Assembly (NCBI GenBank): GCA_030704615.1
Contig: CM060731.1
Location: 84,672,756 to 84,736,755, forward strand
Length of the DNA stretch: 64,000 nucleotides
Direction of reading: 5' to 3'
Source of the DNA: Takakia lepidozioides
Taxonomy: Eukaryota > Streptophyta > Takakiopsida > Takakiales > Takakiaceae
This document shows, in pieces, positions 41,866 through 52,864 of this stretch. The notes under the pieces were generated by a model, which was not told the DNA's origin, searched no databases, and saw only the letters and a program-made list of their open reading frames with translations. The translations under genes and the position numbers were made by a program. How positions within the stretch are numbered: position 1 is the stretch's first letter; the number at the start of each line of letters is the position of its first letter.

Positions 41866-43310
41866 GCCCCCCAAAGGAAGTCGTGTCGGGGGTCAGGCCG
41901 AAAACTGGCCGACATAAAAACCTCCCCAGATGAAAAAACGGCACCGAATTTCCATCCGGGGCGGTTCGGATGCAGTCGGGGAGGGGGGAGAGGCCGGCAC
42001 CTGGCCGTCACATTTCAACCCCCGGACGGAAATTCGGCACCGAATATCCAACAGGGGACGCCCGGATGAAGTCGCCTCGGGCGTAGAGGTCGGCACGTGT
42101 TCGACAGAGAGCATCCCCTGGATGGAGATTCGGCGCCGAATTTCCATCCGGGCCCCCCCAAAGGAAGTCGTGTCGGGGGATCAGGCCGAAAACTGGCCGA
42201 CATAAAAATCTCCCCAGATGGAAAAACGGCGCCGAATTTCCATCCGGGGCCGTTCCAATGCAGTCGGGGAGGGGGGAGAGGCCGGCACCTGGCCGTCATA
42301 TTTCAAACCCCGGACGGAAATTCGGCACCGAATATCGAACAGAGCGGCGGAGAGGTCGGCACCTCTCCGACAGAGACCATCCCCCAGATGGAAATTCGGC
42401 GCCGAATTTCCATCGGGGCCCCCTTGAAGGAAGTCGCAGAAACCTCCTAGAATGGAAAAACGGCGCCGAATTTCTGTCCGAGGCTGTTCCGATTTGCCTC
42501 TAGCAGTGAAGGATTCCAAGAAAAATCCGAAAAATCAATCGGACACGCTCAGAATTACCTGCAGGAAGGTAATTCAGCGCTTCGAAATTCCTGGCGAATG
42601 GAAATTCGGCACCGAATATCCATACGCCAGCGATCCGACTTACCTCCTGGATGGAAATTCGGCGCCGGATTTCCATCCAGCCGGGATTCGAATTACCTGC
42701 TGGATTGGAATTCGGCGCCGGATTTCCATCCACCCGGGATTCGAATTACCTGCTGGATGGAAATTCGGCGCCGGATCTCCATCCATCCGCTCTCCGACCA
42801 ACCTTGCGGATGGAAATCCGACGCCGGATTTCCATCCATCCGCTTCCAAATTACCTGCGTGAGGGAAATTTCGCGCGCCGCCCTACCTACGCGGATGGAA
42901 ATCCGGCGTCGGATTTCCATCCATCCGCTTCGGAATTACCTGCGTGAGGGAAATTTGGCGCGTCGCCCTACCTGCGCGGATGGAAATACGGCGCCGGATT
43001 TCCATCCATCCGCTTCCGAATTACCTGCGTGAAGGAAATTTGGCGCGCCGCCCTACCGAATTTGCAGCGCCGACTTACCTTGAGGATGGAAATCCGGCGC
43101 CGGATTTCCATCCATCCGCGCTCCGAATTACCTGCATGACGGAAATTTTGCGCGCCGACCTAGCTGGCGGATGGAAATCCGGCGCCGGATTTCCATCCAT
43201 CCGCTCTTCGAATTACCTACATGACGGAAATTTTGCGCGCCGACTTAGCTGGCGGATGGAAATCCGGCGCCGGATTTCCATCCATCCGCTCTTCGAATTA
43301 CCTGCATGAC
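41866..43310. repeat. Duplicated array block (copy of 38.5-39.95 kb)
   Basis: Repeats the order 288-bp-type units, the 'gaaggattccaagaaaaatccg' unique stretch and 85-bp units, offset by about 3355 bases (39097 corresponds to 42452). The 'tgccagtgaaggattcc' stretch is near-identical in both, so it is a segmental duplication inside the element. Confidence 0.85.
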
Positions 43311-44087
43311 TGGAAAAATGGCGCCGAATTTCCGATTTTGGTGCCTGTCAGATCGGGGACTTAGCCATTTTCGGCCCCGAACTGGAAAAATGGTGCCGAA
43401 AAAAAAAAAAAAACAAAAAAAAAAAAAACGCCATTTTTCTTGTTCGGGGCCGAAAACGGCTAAGTCCCAGATCTGACTGGCACCCAAAATCGGAAATTCG
43501 GCGCCGTTTTTCCAGTTCTGGGCCCAGTCAGATCTGGGACTTAGCCATTTTCGGCCCCGAACTGCAAAAATGGCAAAGGAAAAAAAAAAAAAAACGCCAT
43601 TTTTCCAGTTTGGGGCCGAAAACGGCTAAGTCCCAGATCTGACTGGCACCCAAAATCGGAAATTCGGCGCCATTTTCCCAGTTCTGGCCCAGTCAGATCT
43701 GGGACTTAGCCATTTTCGGCCCCAAACTGCAAAAATGGCAAAGAAAAAAAAATTAAAAAAAAATAAAACGCCATTTTTCCAGTTTGGGGCCGAAAATGGC
43801 TAAGTCCCAAATCTGACTGGCACCCAAAATCGGAAATTCAGCGCCGTTTTTCCAGTTCTGGGCCCAGTCAGATCTGGGACTTAGCCATTTTCGGCCTCGA
43901 ACTGGAAAAATGGCGCTGGAAAAAAAAACAAAAATCGCCATTTTTCCAGTTCGGGGCCGAAAACGGCTAAGTCCCAGATCTGACTGGCACCCAAAACCGG
44001 AAATTCGGCGCCATTTTTCCAGTTCTGGAACAAGTCAGATCTGGGACTTAGCCATTTTCGGCCCCGAACTGGAAAAAATGGCGCCGG

Positions 44088-44129
<42 letters not shown>

Positions 44130-44298
44130 AACGCCATTTTTCTTTTTGGGGCCGAAAACGCTATGTCCCAGATCTGACTGGCACCCAAAATCGGAAATTC
44201 GGCGCCATCTTTCCAGTTCTGGGCCCAGTCAGATCTGGGACTTAGCCATTTTCGGCCCCGAACTGGAAAATTGGCGCCGGGAGAAAAGAAAATAAGAG

Positions 44299-44332
<34 letters not shown>

Positions 44333-45240
44333 GCCATTTTTCCTGTTCGGGGCCGAAAACGGCGTAGTCCCAGATCTGACTCGCACCCAAAATCGGAAAT
44401 TCGGCGCCGTTTTTCCAGTTCTGGGCCCAGTCAGATCCGGGACTTAGCCATTTTCGGCCCCGAACTGGAAAAATGGCGCAGGAAAAAAAAAAAAAAAAAA
44501 AAAATCTTGTTCGGGTCCGAAAACGGCTAAGTCCCAGATCTGACTGGCACCCAAAATCGGAAATTCGGCGCCATTTTTCGAGTTCGGGGCCCAGTCAGAT
44601 CTGGGACTTAGCCATTTTCGGCCCCGAAATGGAAAAATGGCCATTTTTCCAGTTCAGGGCCCCGAAAATGGCTAAGTCCCTACGATGGCTGGAACCGCAA
44701 CTGGAAATTCGGCACCATTTTTCCAGTTCCGCGCCCTATCAGATCTGGGACTTAGCCATTTTCGGCCCCGAACTGGAAAAATGGCGTCATTTTTCCAGTT
44801 CGAGGCCGAAAATGGCTAAGTCCCTAGGGTGGCTGGCACCAAAATCGGAAATTCGGCGCCATTTTTCCAGTTCCGGGCCCAGTCAGATCTGGGACTTAGC
44901 CATTTTCGGCCCCGAACTGGAAAAATGGCACCGAAAAAAAAAAAAAAAACGCCTTTTATGCAGTTCGGGGCCGAAAATGGCTAAGTCCCAGATCTGACTG
45001 CAACCAAAATCGGAAATTCGGCGCCATTTTTCCAGTTCCGGGCCCAGTCAGATCTGGGACTTAGCCATTTTCAGCCCCAAAATGGAAAAATGGCGCCATT
45101 TTTCCAGTTCAGGGCCCCGAAAATGGCTAAGTCCGTAGGGTGGCTGGAACCGCAACCGGAAATTCGGCGCCATTTTTCTAGTTCCGCGCCCAGTCAGTTC
45201 TGGGACTTAGCCATTTTCGGGCCCAACCTAGGAAAATGGT
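43310..45240. repeat. Poly(A)-centred inverted repeats, main block
   Basis: A series of about eight units at 165-205-bp spacing. A-runs at 43399-43428, 43578-43594, 43742-43768, 43920-43934, 44087-44127, 44290-44331, 44481-44504 and 44933-44949 lie at the axis of ~45-bp arms (GGGACTTAGCCATTTTCGG...TGGAAAAATGGC and its complement). Every transcript or single strand of this block would fold into long hairpins with oligo(A) or oligo(U) loops. Some A-runs exceed 40 bases. Confidence 0.9.
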
Positions 45241-45245
45241 GCCGA

Positions 45246-45821
45246 AAATGGTTTACGAGTGAGTGGTCGCATTGTAAGTTGTCTCCTGATTTTGTGAGGC
45301 ACCTCCCCTCGCTCTTTTATTTCATTGAAAGACCGTTTCTGCTTCTGCTGGTATTGACATTCTTCAAGTGGATTTGTTCTTACTGTAGGAGGGACGTCTA
45401 CACCGCAGTTCATGGGCAGGATGAACGTGCATTTTTTTGCCAGGGGGATTTCATGCCTAGTCCAGAAAGGGACTACATCCTTCCTACTTATGTTGCCCGG
45501 CTTGCTTCGGTGTCCATTAGGAGGTGTTCCGAACCTAGTCGTGTACAGCAGATTTTAGACGAGGCAAGCCTCAAGAAAATGAAGATGAGGGAGGAGGCAG
45601 CAACTATTAGAGCCCGTCAGGCTCGTAGATTTGTCTTGGATTCGGAAAGTGGGGGAGAAGATGCAGAAGATTCCCAGGAGGTGAGGTGGACAGTCCCCCA
45701 AGAGGACGGGATTTTTGAGAGGCATAGTGGAACTGATGCATCACAGAGCTCGGAGGATGAGGGGGATGAGGGGGATGAGGAAGAAGGTGGGGCAAGTTCC
45801 TCGGAGGGTGTAGGAGAGTAG
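45246..45821 (+). CDS. MULE-like second gene, C-terminal part (copy 2)
   Basis: Open frame entered from palindromic repeat sequence: SEWSHCKLSPDFVRHLPSL, FYFIERPF, RRDVYTAVHGQDERAFFCQGDF, SPERDYILPTYVARLASVSIRR, then a helical MKMREEAATIRARQARR stretch and an acidic tail ending EGGASSSEGVGE. The frame is intact where copy 1 (15270-15874) has a G-run slip. The upstream exons of copy 1 (14256-14996) are missing or replaced by palindromes. Conserved acidic tail and poly(A) signal argue for a real gene. Function unknown. Confidence 0.55.
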   Translation, partial: KWFTSEWSHCKLSPDFVRHLPSLFYFIERPFLLLLVLTFFKWICSYCRRDVYTAVHGQDERAFFCQGDFMPSPERDYILPTYVARLASVSIRRCSEPSRVQQILDEASLKKMKMREEAATIRARQARRFVLDSESGGEDAEDSQEVRWTVPQEDGIFERHSGTDASQSSEDEGDEGDEEEGGASSSEGVGE

Positions 45822-45884
45822 TGCCCATTCCGGCTATGACAGTTAGAATACACTTGTATAGACGTGGCTTGCCACAAAATTTGC

Positions 45885-45890
45885 AATAAA
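45885..45890 (+). terminator. Poly(A) signal of second gene, copy 2
   Basis: AATAAA 64 bases after the stop, in the same sequence context as 15938-15943. Confidence 0.55.
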
Positions 45891-46003
45891 ATGTTGCATT
45901 TCAAGTCCACTTGTGTCACATTCCAACTTCACATGACCCTATTTCCATGCCTCCTAACCCTATTTCCGTGGACTCACAATGGTCTGCTCATGCTTTTTTT
46001 TTT

Positions 46004-46051
46004 TCCGCTCATGCTCATGCCGCTCATGAAATAGCAGCCCCCCATCTTGAT
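46004..46051. repeat. Right TIR of MULE-like 2 and insertion flank
   Basis: GCTCATGCCGCTCATGAAATAGC with AGCCCCCC ends at 46043. The flank ATCTTGAT (46044-46051) is, on the minus strand, ATCAAGAT, matching TCAAGAT at 59950-59956 beside the left TIR. That is a 7-8-bp duplication inside a PPR codon run (KCIK|KMEG). Confidence 0.75.
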
Positions 46052-46870
46052 GCACTTGAGCAAGAGAGAGACATACATATCTGAATCTGCTGACATGCCT
46101 CCTTGGTTTAGAGTCTGTAAAGCATCTGTCAGGCTGCCTACTGCACAAAGTATCTTCACATGCCCAAAAGTGCCAAAAGAGGCATTGTGGACTCCCTCTT
46201 TTGATCCTCTAATTTCAGAAGCTGTGGTCATGGTTGGCATACATGTCCACGAGGGTATTGTTCAGAATGACGTTGGGTACAATTCCAGCTCTGATGATGT
46301 CACCATGAACCTCTTTGCCCTTTTCCAGGGTTGCCAGGCTCGCACACACATTGCATATACAAACGAACGTTACCAGGTCTGGCTTTACCCCTTCCCGCAT
46401 CATTTGCTCATAGGTCTCCAATGCCTCCATCCCGCATCCATGCTGGGGAATATCCCGTGATCATCACACTCTAGGACACGACATTTCGTTCAGCCATATT
46501 CTCAAACACTCCCTTTGTATCCTCAATATTGCACATTTGGCATACATGTCCATGAGGGTATTGTTCATAATGACATCCGGTACAATTCCAAATTTGACAA
46601 TGGCACCATGGACCTTTTACCCTTCTCCAAGGCTGCCAGGCTTGCACACGCATTGCAAACACAAACGAACATGACCCGGTCCGGCTTCACCCCTTCCCGC
46701 ATTATTTGCTCATACGTCTCCGAAGCCTCTATACCACACCCCTGTTGTGCATATCCCCGCCCTTCCTACATCATTTGCTCAAGAATAGGTCACAAAGCCT
46801 CAATCCCACGCCCCTGCATTGCATATCTTGCGATCATCCCGTTCCATGATATATGTTCTCACTGCTTCGG
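46044..46870 (-). pseudogene. PPR gene fragment, 5' part (inside CACTA element)
   Basis: Degenerate PPR modules on the minus strand, with repeated cassettes reading YEQMMREGVKPDLVTFVCICNVCASL, LEKGKEVHGDIIRAGIVPNVILNNTLVDMYA and VFENMAERNVVS, ending DMYVSLLLKCIK at the MULE insertion. Frameshifts and stops abound, so it is a pseudogene. Intact PPR proteins of this P/L/S style act in organellar RNA editing or processing. The continuation is at 59950-60322. Confidence 0.8.
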
Positions 46871-47503
46871 CTCGATACTACAAAACAAATGGTAGTGCGG
46901 GAGACAAAAGGAGGCTAAGTCCCAGCCCTATGTGTTCACGGTTGAACGTGGGCAATCCTAAAGCAACTTTTTGAATTTTTTAACTTTTGCACTTTTGTCA
47001 TTCCATTGACACAAGTGTTTCGTTAAAGATAGATGGATGAGGTCATCCAATGGATGAACCCATTCATGTATATGCCTTAAGATGCCACGTGTAGTGATGT
47101 AGTCATGTAAACAGAGTTGTGAAACCTCCTGTAGTCATGTAGTCATAAGCTTCACTGGCATGTCGTCAATGTGTAGCAGTGGTGTAGTCATTTAGTCATA
47201 AGCTTATATGGCATGTCATCAATGTGTAGTAGTGGTGTAGTCATTTAGTCATAAGCTTATATGACACGTGTCTGACGTGTAGTATTGTGTGTGACTATTA
47301 GTTACATAAACCAAGCCTATGTTCTTGGTCAACAATGTTTGACCGCGGCTCATAGTCATGTAGTAAAGCGTATGACTGCATTAGATTAAAATATATTAGA
47401 ATGCGCCCAACAATGGGTTTCATCACTTTGTAGTCACATATATAGTCATGGTTACCAAGGTTTATATCACCCATAGTCATAAAAACGTTAATCTGTAGTA
47501 GTG
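46871..47503. mobile_element. CACTA-type transposon, left terminal region
   Basis: On the minus strand the element begins CACTACTACAGATTAACG at 47503 and continues GTTTTTATGACTATGG. The same terminus closes 62777. Subterminal DNA (47090-47490) is packed with TAGTCAT/ATGACTA words, typical of CACTA subterminal repeats. Flank TCC at 47504-47506 (GGA in sense) matches GGA at 62778-62780, the 3-bp duplication expected for CACTA. No transposase gene is seen, so it is non-autonomous. Confidence 0.8.
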
Positions 47504-47835
47504 TCCATGCCAACTCTGATCAAAGATTTATGTCAAATCTTTAACCCAGGGATGTACCTCAGATCTTTCCCCTCGTGGCTGATCTTCTTCCTGTACCAAA
47601 TCCATTAATCTTTCTTGTATGGAATAAGAAGGAGTGACATCCAACTCTGGTTCTTCCGGTATGGGTGATGTACTCTCTGGCCTTAATGGTATGAGAGGTC
47701 CAGATGATTCCCCTATGTCTATTCCTCTCTCCCAAAGATATGGATAATTAGCTTTCAAATAACTTTCTCTTTTCGCTGAATATCTGTGGAGTCTAGCTTC
47801 CCTTTCATCACTCATGTCCCATGTCTTTTATATCT
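47504..47835 (-). pseudogene. Gag N-terminus (copy H) interrupted by CACTA
   Basis: From ATG at 47815: MSDEREARLHRYSAKRESYL, then SIQERLMDLVQEEDQPRGER to the WHG codons where the CACTA element begins. The C-terminal remainder is at 62778 on the plus strand. At 47835/47836 the upstream sequence is replaced by an LTR in the opposite orientation. Confidence 0.8.
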
Positions 47836-48806
47836 TGTTAAAGGGTTGTCTGGGACTTAGACACTTTTATGGGCTCTGTGGGATACCCTTAATTTTTGCG
47901 CAGATTTACGGATGGTAGACTTAGACCAACACAGGCTTTAGGGGTGGTAGACAGGCTTACATACTCAGTCACAGTCTTACACAGTCGTAAACAGCCATAC
48001 ACAGTCTGACACAGCCCGACACGACCTTATACAGTCTGTCACAGTCAATCACAGCCTATCACAGTTAGTCATAGTCTATCACAGCTCGATACAGCTTCGC
48101 ACAGTTTCACACAGCCAGTCACAGCCCGACACAGTTTGGCACAACCCGTCACAACGTACAAAGGAAACGGTTATCATTGGCAGGGAACGACTGTGTGGGA
48201 ACGACATCTGCAGAGGGAACGTGTTTACTTCTTAGGTAACAGTTACTTAGTTAGGCAGTTAGAACAGCTTGCAGGTAGATTAAGGAGAGCAGCAACAGGG
48301 AGGGGACACGCACTTCACGGGGAGCACTTCTTGGTCATTCACAGAAGGAGATCAGGCGGAGAGCAGGAATGGGAGCAAGGATGGAGAACACGGTGAAGAA
48401 GGAGAGATGATCAGTAGATGCTTGTTACATGCAAAGCTGTAGTGATACTGTAGAGTAGATTAGAGACACCATGGCTTCAGCCTGATACCTGATAAATCTT
48501 AATCTGATACTTATTTGATACAATCACACTGTGTAAAGAGACTTGAGTGAAGCTGTGGAATGAATGGATGAGTGAATGGAACCTGATAGATACTGAAGCA
48601 ATCTGATGCTTCAGTATACACACTAAGGTAATTTGCTAGCATGAAGGCAAGAAGAAATACAAACAGGAAGCACAACCATGATTCACTAGCTGTAGGTCAT
48701 GACTGATTGTTCTGAGTGGGCTGAGTGCTTAGAGATATCCAACTCTTCTATCTTGGAGTTTCCACCTCGGATAGCAAAGGGATGGGTGAGGTAAAGCCGC
48801 TCGACA
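47836..48806 (+). repeat. LTR E, plus-sense (971 bp)
   Basis: Begins TGTTAAAGGGTTGTCTGGGAC and ends CCGCTCGACA, the sense version of the LTRs at 19478 and 28145. It contains the reverse-complement heptamer array (CACAGYC words, 47960-48155). It is followed directly by a primer-binding site and ORF0, so it is a 5' LTR. No plus-sense partner LTR is found in the window. Confidence 0.85.
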
Positions 48807-48826
48807 TTTGGTGACCATACTGGGGA
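48807..48826 (+). promoter_or_regulatory. Primer-binding site of the OTA family
   Basis: TTTGGTGACCATACTGGGG directly follows the LTR. The other copy (55940-55958, minus) reads TTTGGCGACCATATTGGGG. TGGCGAC...GGGG sites of this kind occur in Tat/Athila-type elements. The priming tRNA is not identified here. Confidence 0.6.
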
Positions 48827-48848
48827 ACTGGGTCAAGAACAACCAGAT

Positions 48849-49391
48849 GTGACAGGCATCTGGTGGGATCATGGTGGTTGGAGAATTAAAGAATTTGATG
48901 TGAATCGAATTCCCTGTGGAACTGAGAAAGAAAGGTTGTCCAAGCAATTCTTTCAGAGATTCTTGGAATTGCCAGACGGTTGCAAAGAAAACATTCTTAA
49001 GAGAGTGCATGATGCAGATCATGAGTGGGGTCTAGAGAAAGGAGTGATAAAGATTTTTCAAGTGGCCTGTAGAGGGAGAGCAAGTTGGTTACCAACGCTG
49101 GTTTATGGGATAGCGTTGCTATCCATAAAACGAGTGGAGTTTGAAGGCTGGGAGGAATGGAAAGTGAATGTTTACTTTTATATGCATGAAGAGTTGGTAC
49201 TAGTAAAGAATTGGATTCCTAAGGATATCATGTGCATCAAATTGACACCAAGAACAGCTTTTCAGACGTGCTGGCTATATAGTTATATGGTAACAGAGAC
49301 TTCTAGTATAGCCAAGGGTGCATAGCTTGAAAGAAACCCAGGCATATATGAGAGATACTACAGAAGAGAGTTTTGGTTATTGCCTCATTGA
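48849..49391 (+). pseudogene. ORF0 of the OTA family (copy E), ~180 aa
   Basis: Starts MTGIWWDHGGW just after the primer site and reads FQRFLELPDGCKENILKRVHD, VLVKNWIPKDI, MVTETSSIAKGA. A TAG at 49323 replaces the join seen in the minus-strand copy (55371-55916), where the frame runs on to WLLPH and a natural stop ~20 nt before the gag ATG. Thus a small gene precedes gag. Extra 5' ORFs are known in Ogre/Tat elements. No domain is recognised. Confidence 0.6.
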
Positions 49392-49411
49392 AGATATGAA
49401 AGACATGGGAC

Positions 49412-51787
49412 ATGAGTGATGAAAGAGAAGCTAAACTTCATAGATATTCAGCAAAAAGAGAAAGTTATTTGAAAGCTAATTATCCATATATCTGGGAGAG
49501 AGGAATAGACATAGGAAAATCGTCTGGACCTCTCACACCATTAAGATCGAAGAGTACATCACCCATACCGGAGGAACCAAAGTTGGATGTCACTCCTTCT
49601 TATTCTTTACAAGAAAGATTAAGGGATTTGGTACAGGAAGAAGATCAACCACGAGGGGAGAGATTTGAGGTACATCCCTGGATCAAGGATTTGACAGAAA
49701 TCTTTGATAAGAGTTGGCATGGGACACCAAAGGCAGGAACTCCAGTTTCTGAATTACAAGATAAAGAGGGAGAGGAAGATGTGGCAGAACCAACGGAGAG
49801 TTCAGACTCTCCCACGCCACTCCAGTTGAGTTACATGAGTGAGGAAGAAGAAATCCAAGAAAAGAACTTGGAAGATGAAAACAAAGAGAAGAATTTGGTA
49901 GATGAGGAGTATGAAGAAGTAGACCCAACAGTTGAGGTTGAGACTACAACCAGGACATCCCAACCCGTTGGACCTGGATCAAGTGGAGCACTTGAATCAC
50001 AGGCCAACGAAGGTGTTGGCTCAGGGGGATCAGGCGGGAAGCTTGGATCTAGCTCTGGGAGGACAGGGAGTGTGGGAAGTAGTGCAACTGGAGCTAGGAA
50101 TACTGTGAGTATAGAAGGGCTAGTAGCAGGGAGTGCTTAGGGGCCAGCACCTGGTGGGAGTTCCACCACTACAACAACAGGTCCTCAAGGACCAGCACCA
50201 ACAAGAGGACCAACACCTGTCAGAGGGCAGGGTGTAGGGCCACAGATGGCGGTACCTCCAACACGGGCAAAACCACCTTTTCCAATATATGCAGGGAAAG
50301 GGGATCCTAATGTACACATTAGCCAATTTGAGCACATGTGTATTGTGAACAATGAGAATGGCGATGATGCCAAGATGAGACTGTTTCCTTGTTCACTTAT
50401 CAAGAAAGCAAATGAATGGTATGCAAGATTTCTAGATAATCATTTCTTAACCTGGAATGGCCTTAGTACGGCATTCCGAAACAGGTTCAGGACAAGCAAA
50501 ACTGAGGATGAAGTGTATGGGAGTTTACAACAGCTAAGGCAAAAGAAGCATGAAACTGTTGAGGAGTACATGGAAAAGATGGAGTTAATGATGAAAAAAC
50601 TAGCTGTTGTACCAGCGCCAGGGTTACAGAAGACCTGGTTTGTGAGTGGACTAAGACCAGAGTTGCAAAAGAAAGTGGATATGTTACCCCATAATACAGT
50701 GGAGGAGGCATTTGAAACAGCCAATAGGATTGAGCAATTGGGAATGCTCAGAAGAGATAAAAGGGATGATGAGGACTCAGAGGATGAGTCAGATGAGGAA
50801 GAAGAGCAAGAGCTCAAAAGGAAGAGTAAGAAAAATAAGAAGTTGAAGAGAGAAAACTATGAGAAAAGACTGGAGGAGATCTTGAAGAAGTATGCCACAG
50901 AGGCTGCAACACATTGGAGGAAGGGTGTTTGGTGTGCAAAATGCCAGAATGAAGGCCATACCACAGCTGAATGCCACATAAAGGAGAAACATTGTACTAT
51001 CTATAAAATGGATAACCATTCTACTGAGAATTGTTATTACAACAGAAGGACAGCTGCAAGAGAACCTAGGCAAGTAAGGGTGCATCAAGTGCAGCCCCAA
51101 CCAAGAAGAAACAATGATCAGGACCAATATGGAAGGCCTGGTGGATATAAGAATGGTATGGCAGGGAGAGGTAATCCAAGAGGGAATTACCAAGGCAATC
51201 CCAGAGGCAACTATCAGGGTAATCCAAGGGGGAATTACCAGCCAGGGAATCCGGATTATAGAAATAATCTCAGAGCAGACCAAGGGCGAGGACCTAATGG
51301 GGAAGAACTGTGTTACTATTGTAATCAAGCCGGACATCGCAAGGCAGCCTGTCCATTCTGGATCAGACACCAGAATGAGATGAGAGCTCTTGTGAATGAG
51401 GGCCCGGTGGTGGCAGCTCACATGGTTAGGCCATGTTTTGTACCAGAAGTAAGTACAATGATAGTAACCAGAAGCAAAGCTAAACTAACACCTCCAGTGG
51501 ATGAGGAAAAAGATGGTAATGAGGATGGCAGTGATGTGCCTGAAGATGATGAGGCTTGGAGAGATGAGAAAGAACTACACAGGGAAGTGACTGACACCAT
51601 AAGGGAAATGCAGAAGAATACTGATATCCCTATGGCAGATACTTCTGACTCTGATAGAGAAGATGGAGAGGGTGAAGAGGAAATGAAGAAAGAAGCTCCA
51701 CAAGTGCAGAGTAATGAGGGACTTTGGCTGAAGTAATATGCCAGACCAAAGCTGAGATTACCATTGGACAGCTATTGGCTGTGGCGC
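49412..51787 (+). pseudogene. gag: Gag of OTA element (copy E)
   Basis: From MSDEREAKLHRYSAKRE: acidic and Ser/Gly-rich N-part (to about 50230), capsid domain (KPPFPIYAGKGDPNVHISQFEH, LTWNGLSTAFRNRF, KTWFVSGLRPELQKK), an acidic/Lys-rich bridge, three CCHC knuckles (CAKCQNEGHTTAEC; CTIYKMDNHSTENC with Tyr replacing the second Cys; CYYCNQAGHRKAAC), and GNPRGNYQ repeats between knuckles 2 and 3. TAG at 50138-50140 stands for CAG in copy H. An indel near 51720 shifts the end. It stops at 51787 in the codons for QLLAVA, where an LTR fragment begins. Not functional. Confidence 0.85.
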
Positions 51788-52864
51788 CTTTTACTCACCC
51801 ATCCCTTCGCTATCCGAGGCGGAAACTCCAAGATAGAAGAGTTGGAAATCTCTAAGTACTCAGCCCGCGCAGAACAATCAGTCATGACCTACAGCTAGTG
51901 TATCATGGGGGTGTTTCCTATTTGTTTCCCTTTTCGCATTCATCTTAGCTACCTTACCATTGATAATTAAATATCAGTTTGCTTCATCAATCTATCGGTT
52001 TCCTTCACTCATCCATTCAATCCACAGCTTCACTCAGATCTCTCTACACAGTGTGGTTGTATCGTATAAGTATCAGATTATGATTTATCAGGTATTAGGC
52101 CGAAGCCATTATGTCTCTAATCTGCTCTACCATATCACTATAGCTTGCATATAACAAGCATCTACTAATCCTCTTTCCTCCTTCATCGTGCTCTCCATCC
52201 TTTTCTTCCGATCTCCGCTCCCGCCTGACTAAGAAGTCCTCCTCGAATAATGATCCCCCTCCATTCCCCGTTTTTCCCTTTATCTTCCTATCCACAGTTC
52301 TAACCGTTTCCCTCACTAACCGTCGTCTGTGAACTAACATGTTCCCTTCGCAGGTGTTGTTCCCCACGTCGTTCCTTGTCCTACTCTTCGTTCCCTATGA
52401 TCGTGACAGCTGTGTCAAGCTGTGACTGGCTGTGTGAAACTGTGACGGGCTGTGACTGGCTGTGCGACTGTGTTTGGCTGTGTCGGGCTGTGACTGGCTG
52501 TGTGGCTGTGCCGGGCTGTGTCGGCTGTGTCGGCTGTGTTGGCTGTGACGACTGTGACGGGCTGTGTTGGCTGTGTGGACTGTGATGGCTGTGTTGGCTG
52601 TGACGACTGTGACGGGTTTGTTGGCTGTGTGGACTGCGACGGCTGTGTTGGCTGTGACGACTGTGACGGGCTGTGTTGGCTGTGTTGGCTGTGACGACTG
52701 TGATGGGGCTGTGTTGGCTGTGGTGGACTGTGACGGCTGTGTAACCCCCCCTCTAACAGTGCCTGCTGTCACCCCTAAGGCTCCTTGGTCTCAGCTGTGC
52801 AAAATTTAAGGGTACCACCGCTACAGATCCCGTATAAGTGTCTAATCCCTACAGTCCTCTAACA
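51788..52864 (-). repeat. LTR D (5' LTR of element B), lacking its first 10 plus-strand bases
   Basis: Matches LTR B from base 11 onward. The missing TGTCGCGCGG stands alone at 55959-55968. The other end (CTCTAACA, 52864) is intact and is followed by GGTAG and the protease N-part of element A. It carries a GGCTGTGAC array at 52395-52745. Confidence 0.85.

Larger units (their letters stand above)
37326..46043. mobile_element. MULE-like element 2, right half
   Basis: Ends at 46043 with a right-type TIR (CATGAAATAGCAGCCCCCC) and holds copy 2 of the second gene, GGCGCC arrays and poly(A)-centred palindromes. 37680-37732 matches 3649-3699 of MULE-like 1. The transposase half and left TIR are at 57603-59949 in opposite relative orientation. 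Confidence 0.7.
28145..52864 (-). mobile_element. Large OTA gypsy element B nested in A, TSD GGTAG
   Basis: 3' LTR 28145-29235 and 5' LTR 51788-52864 share bases that distinguish them from LTR A. The outside flanks both read GGTAG and are the two parts of one protease gene (28140-28144 and 52865-52869). Inside, ORF3 and pol are intact, but the gag-protease interval is replaced by about 15 kb of rearranged transposon DNA (36571-51787). Confidence 0.7.

Noticed and set aside
43910-44997. Frames rich in Lys or Phe runs next to 'PVRGRKWLSPRSD'-like peptides.
   Set aside because: They are translations of palindromic repeats with poly(A) tracts.
46215-46430. Functional PPR protein gene.
   Set aside because: Modules are frameshifted, lack a start and transit peptide, and are cut by a transposon.
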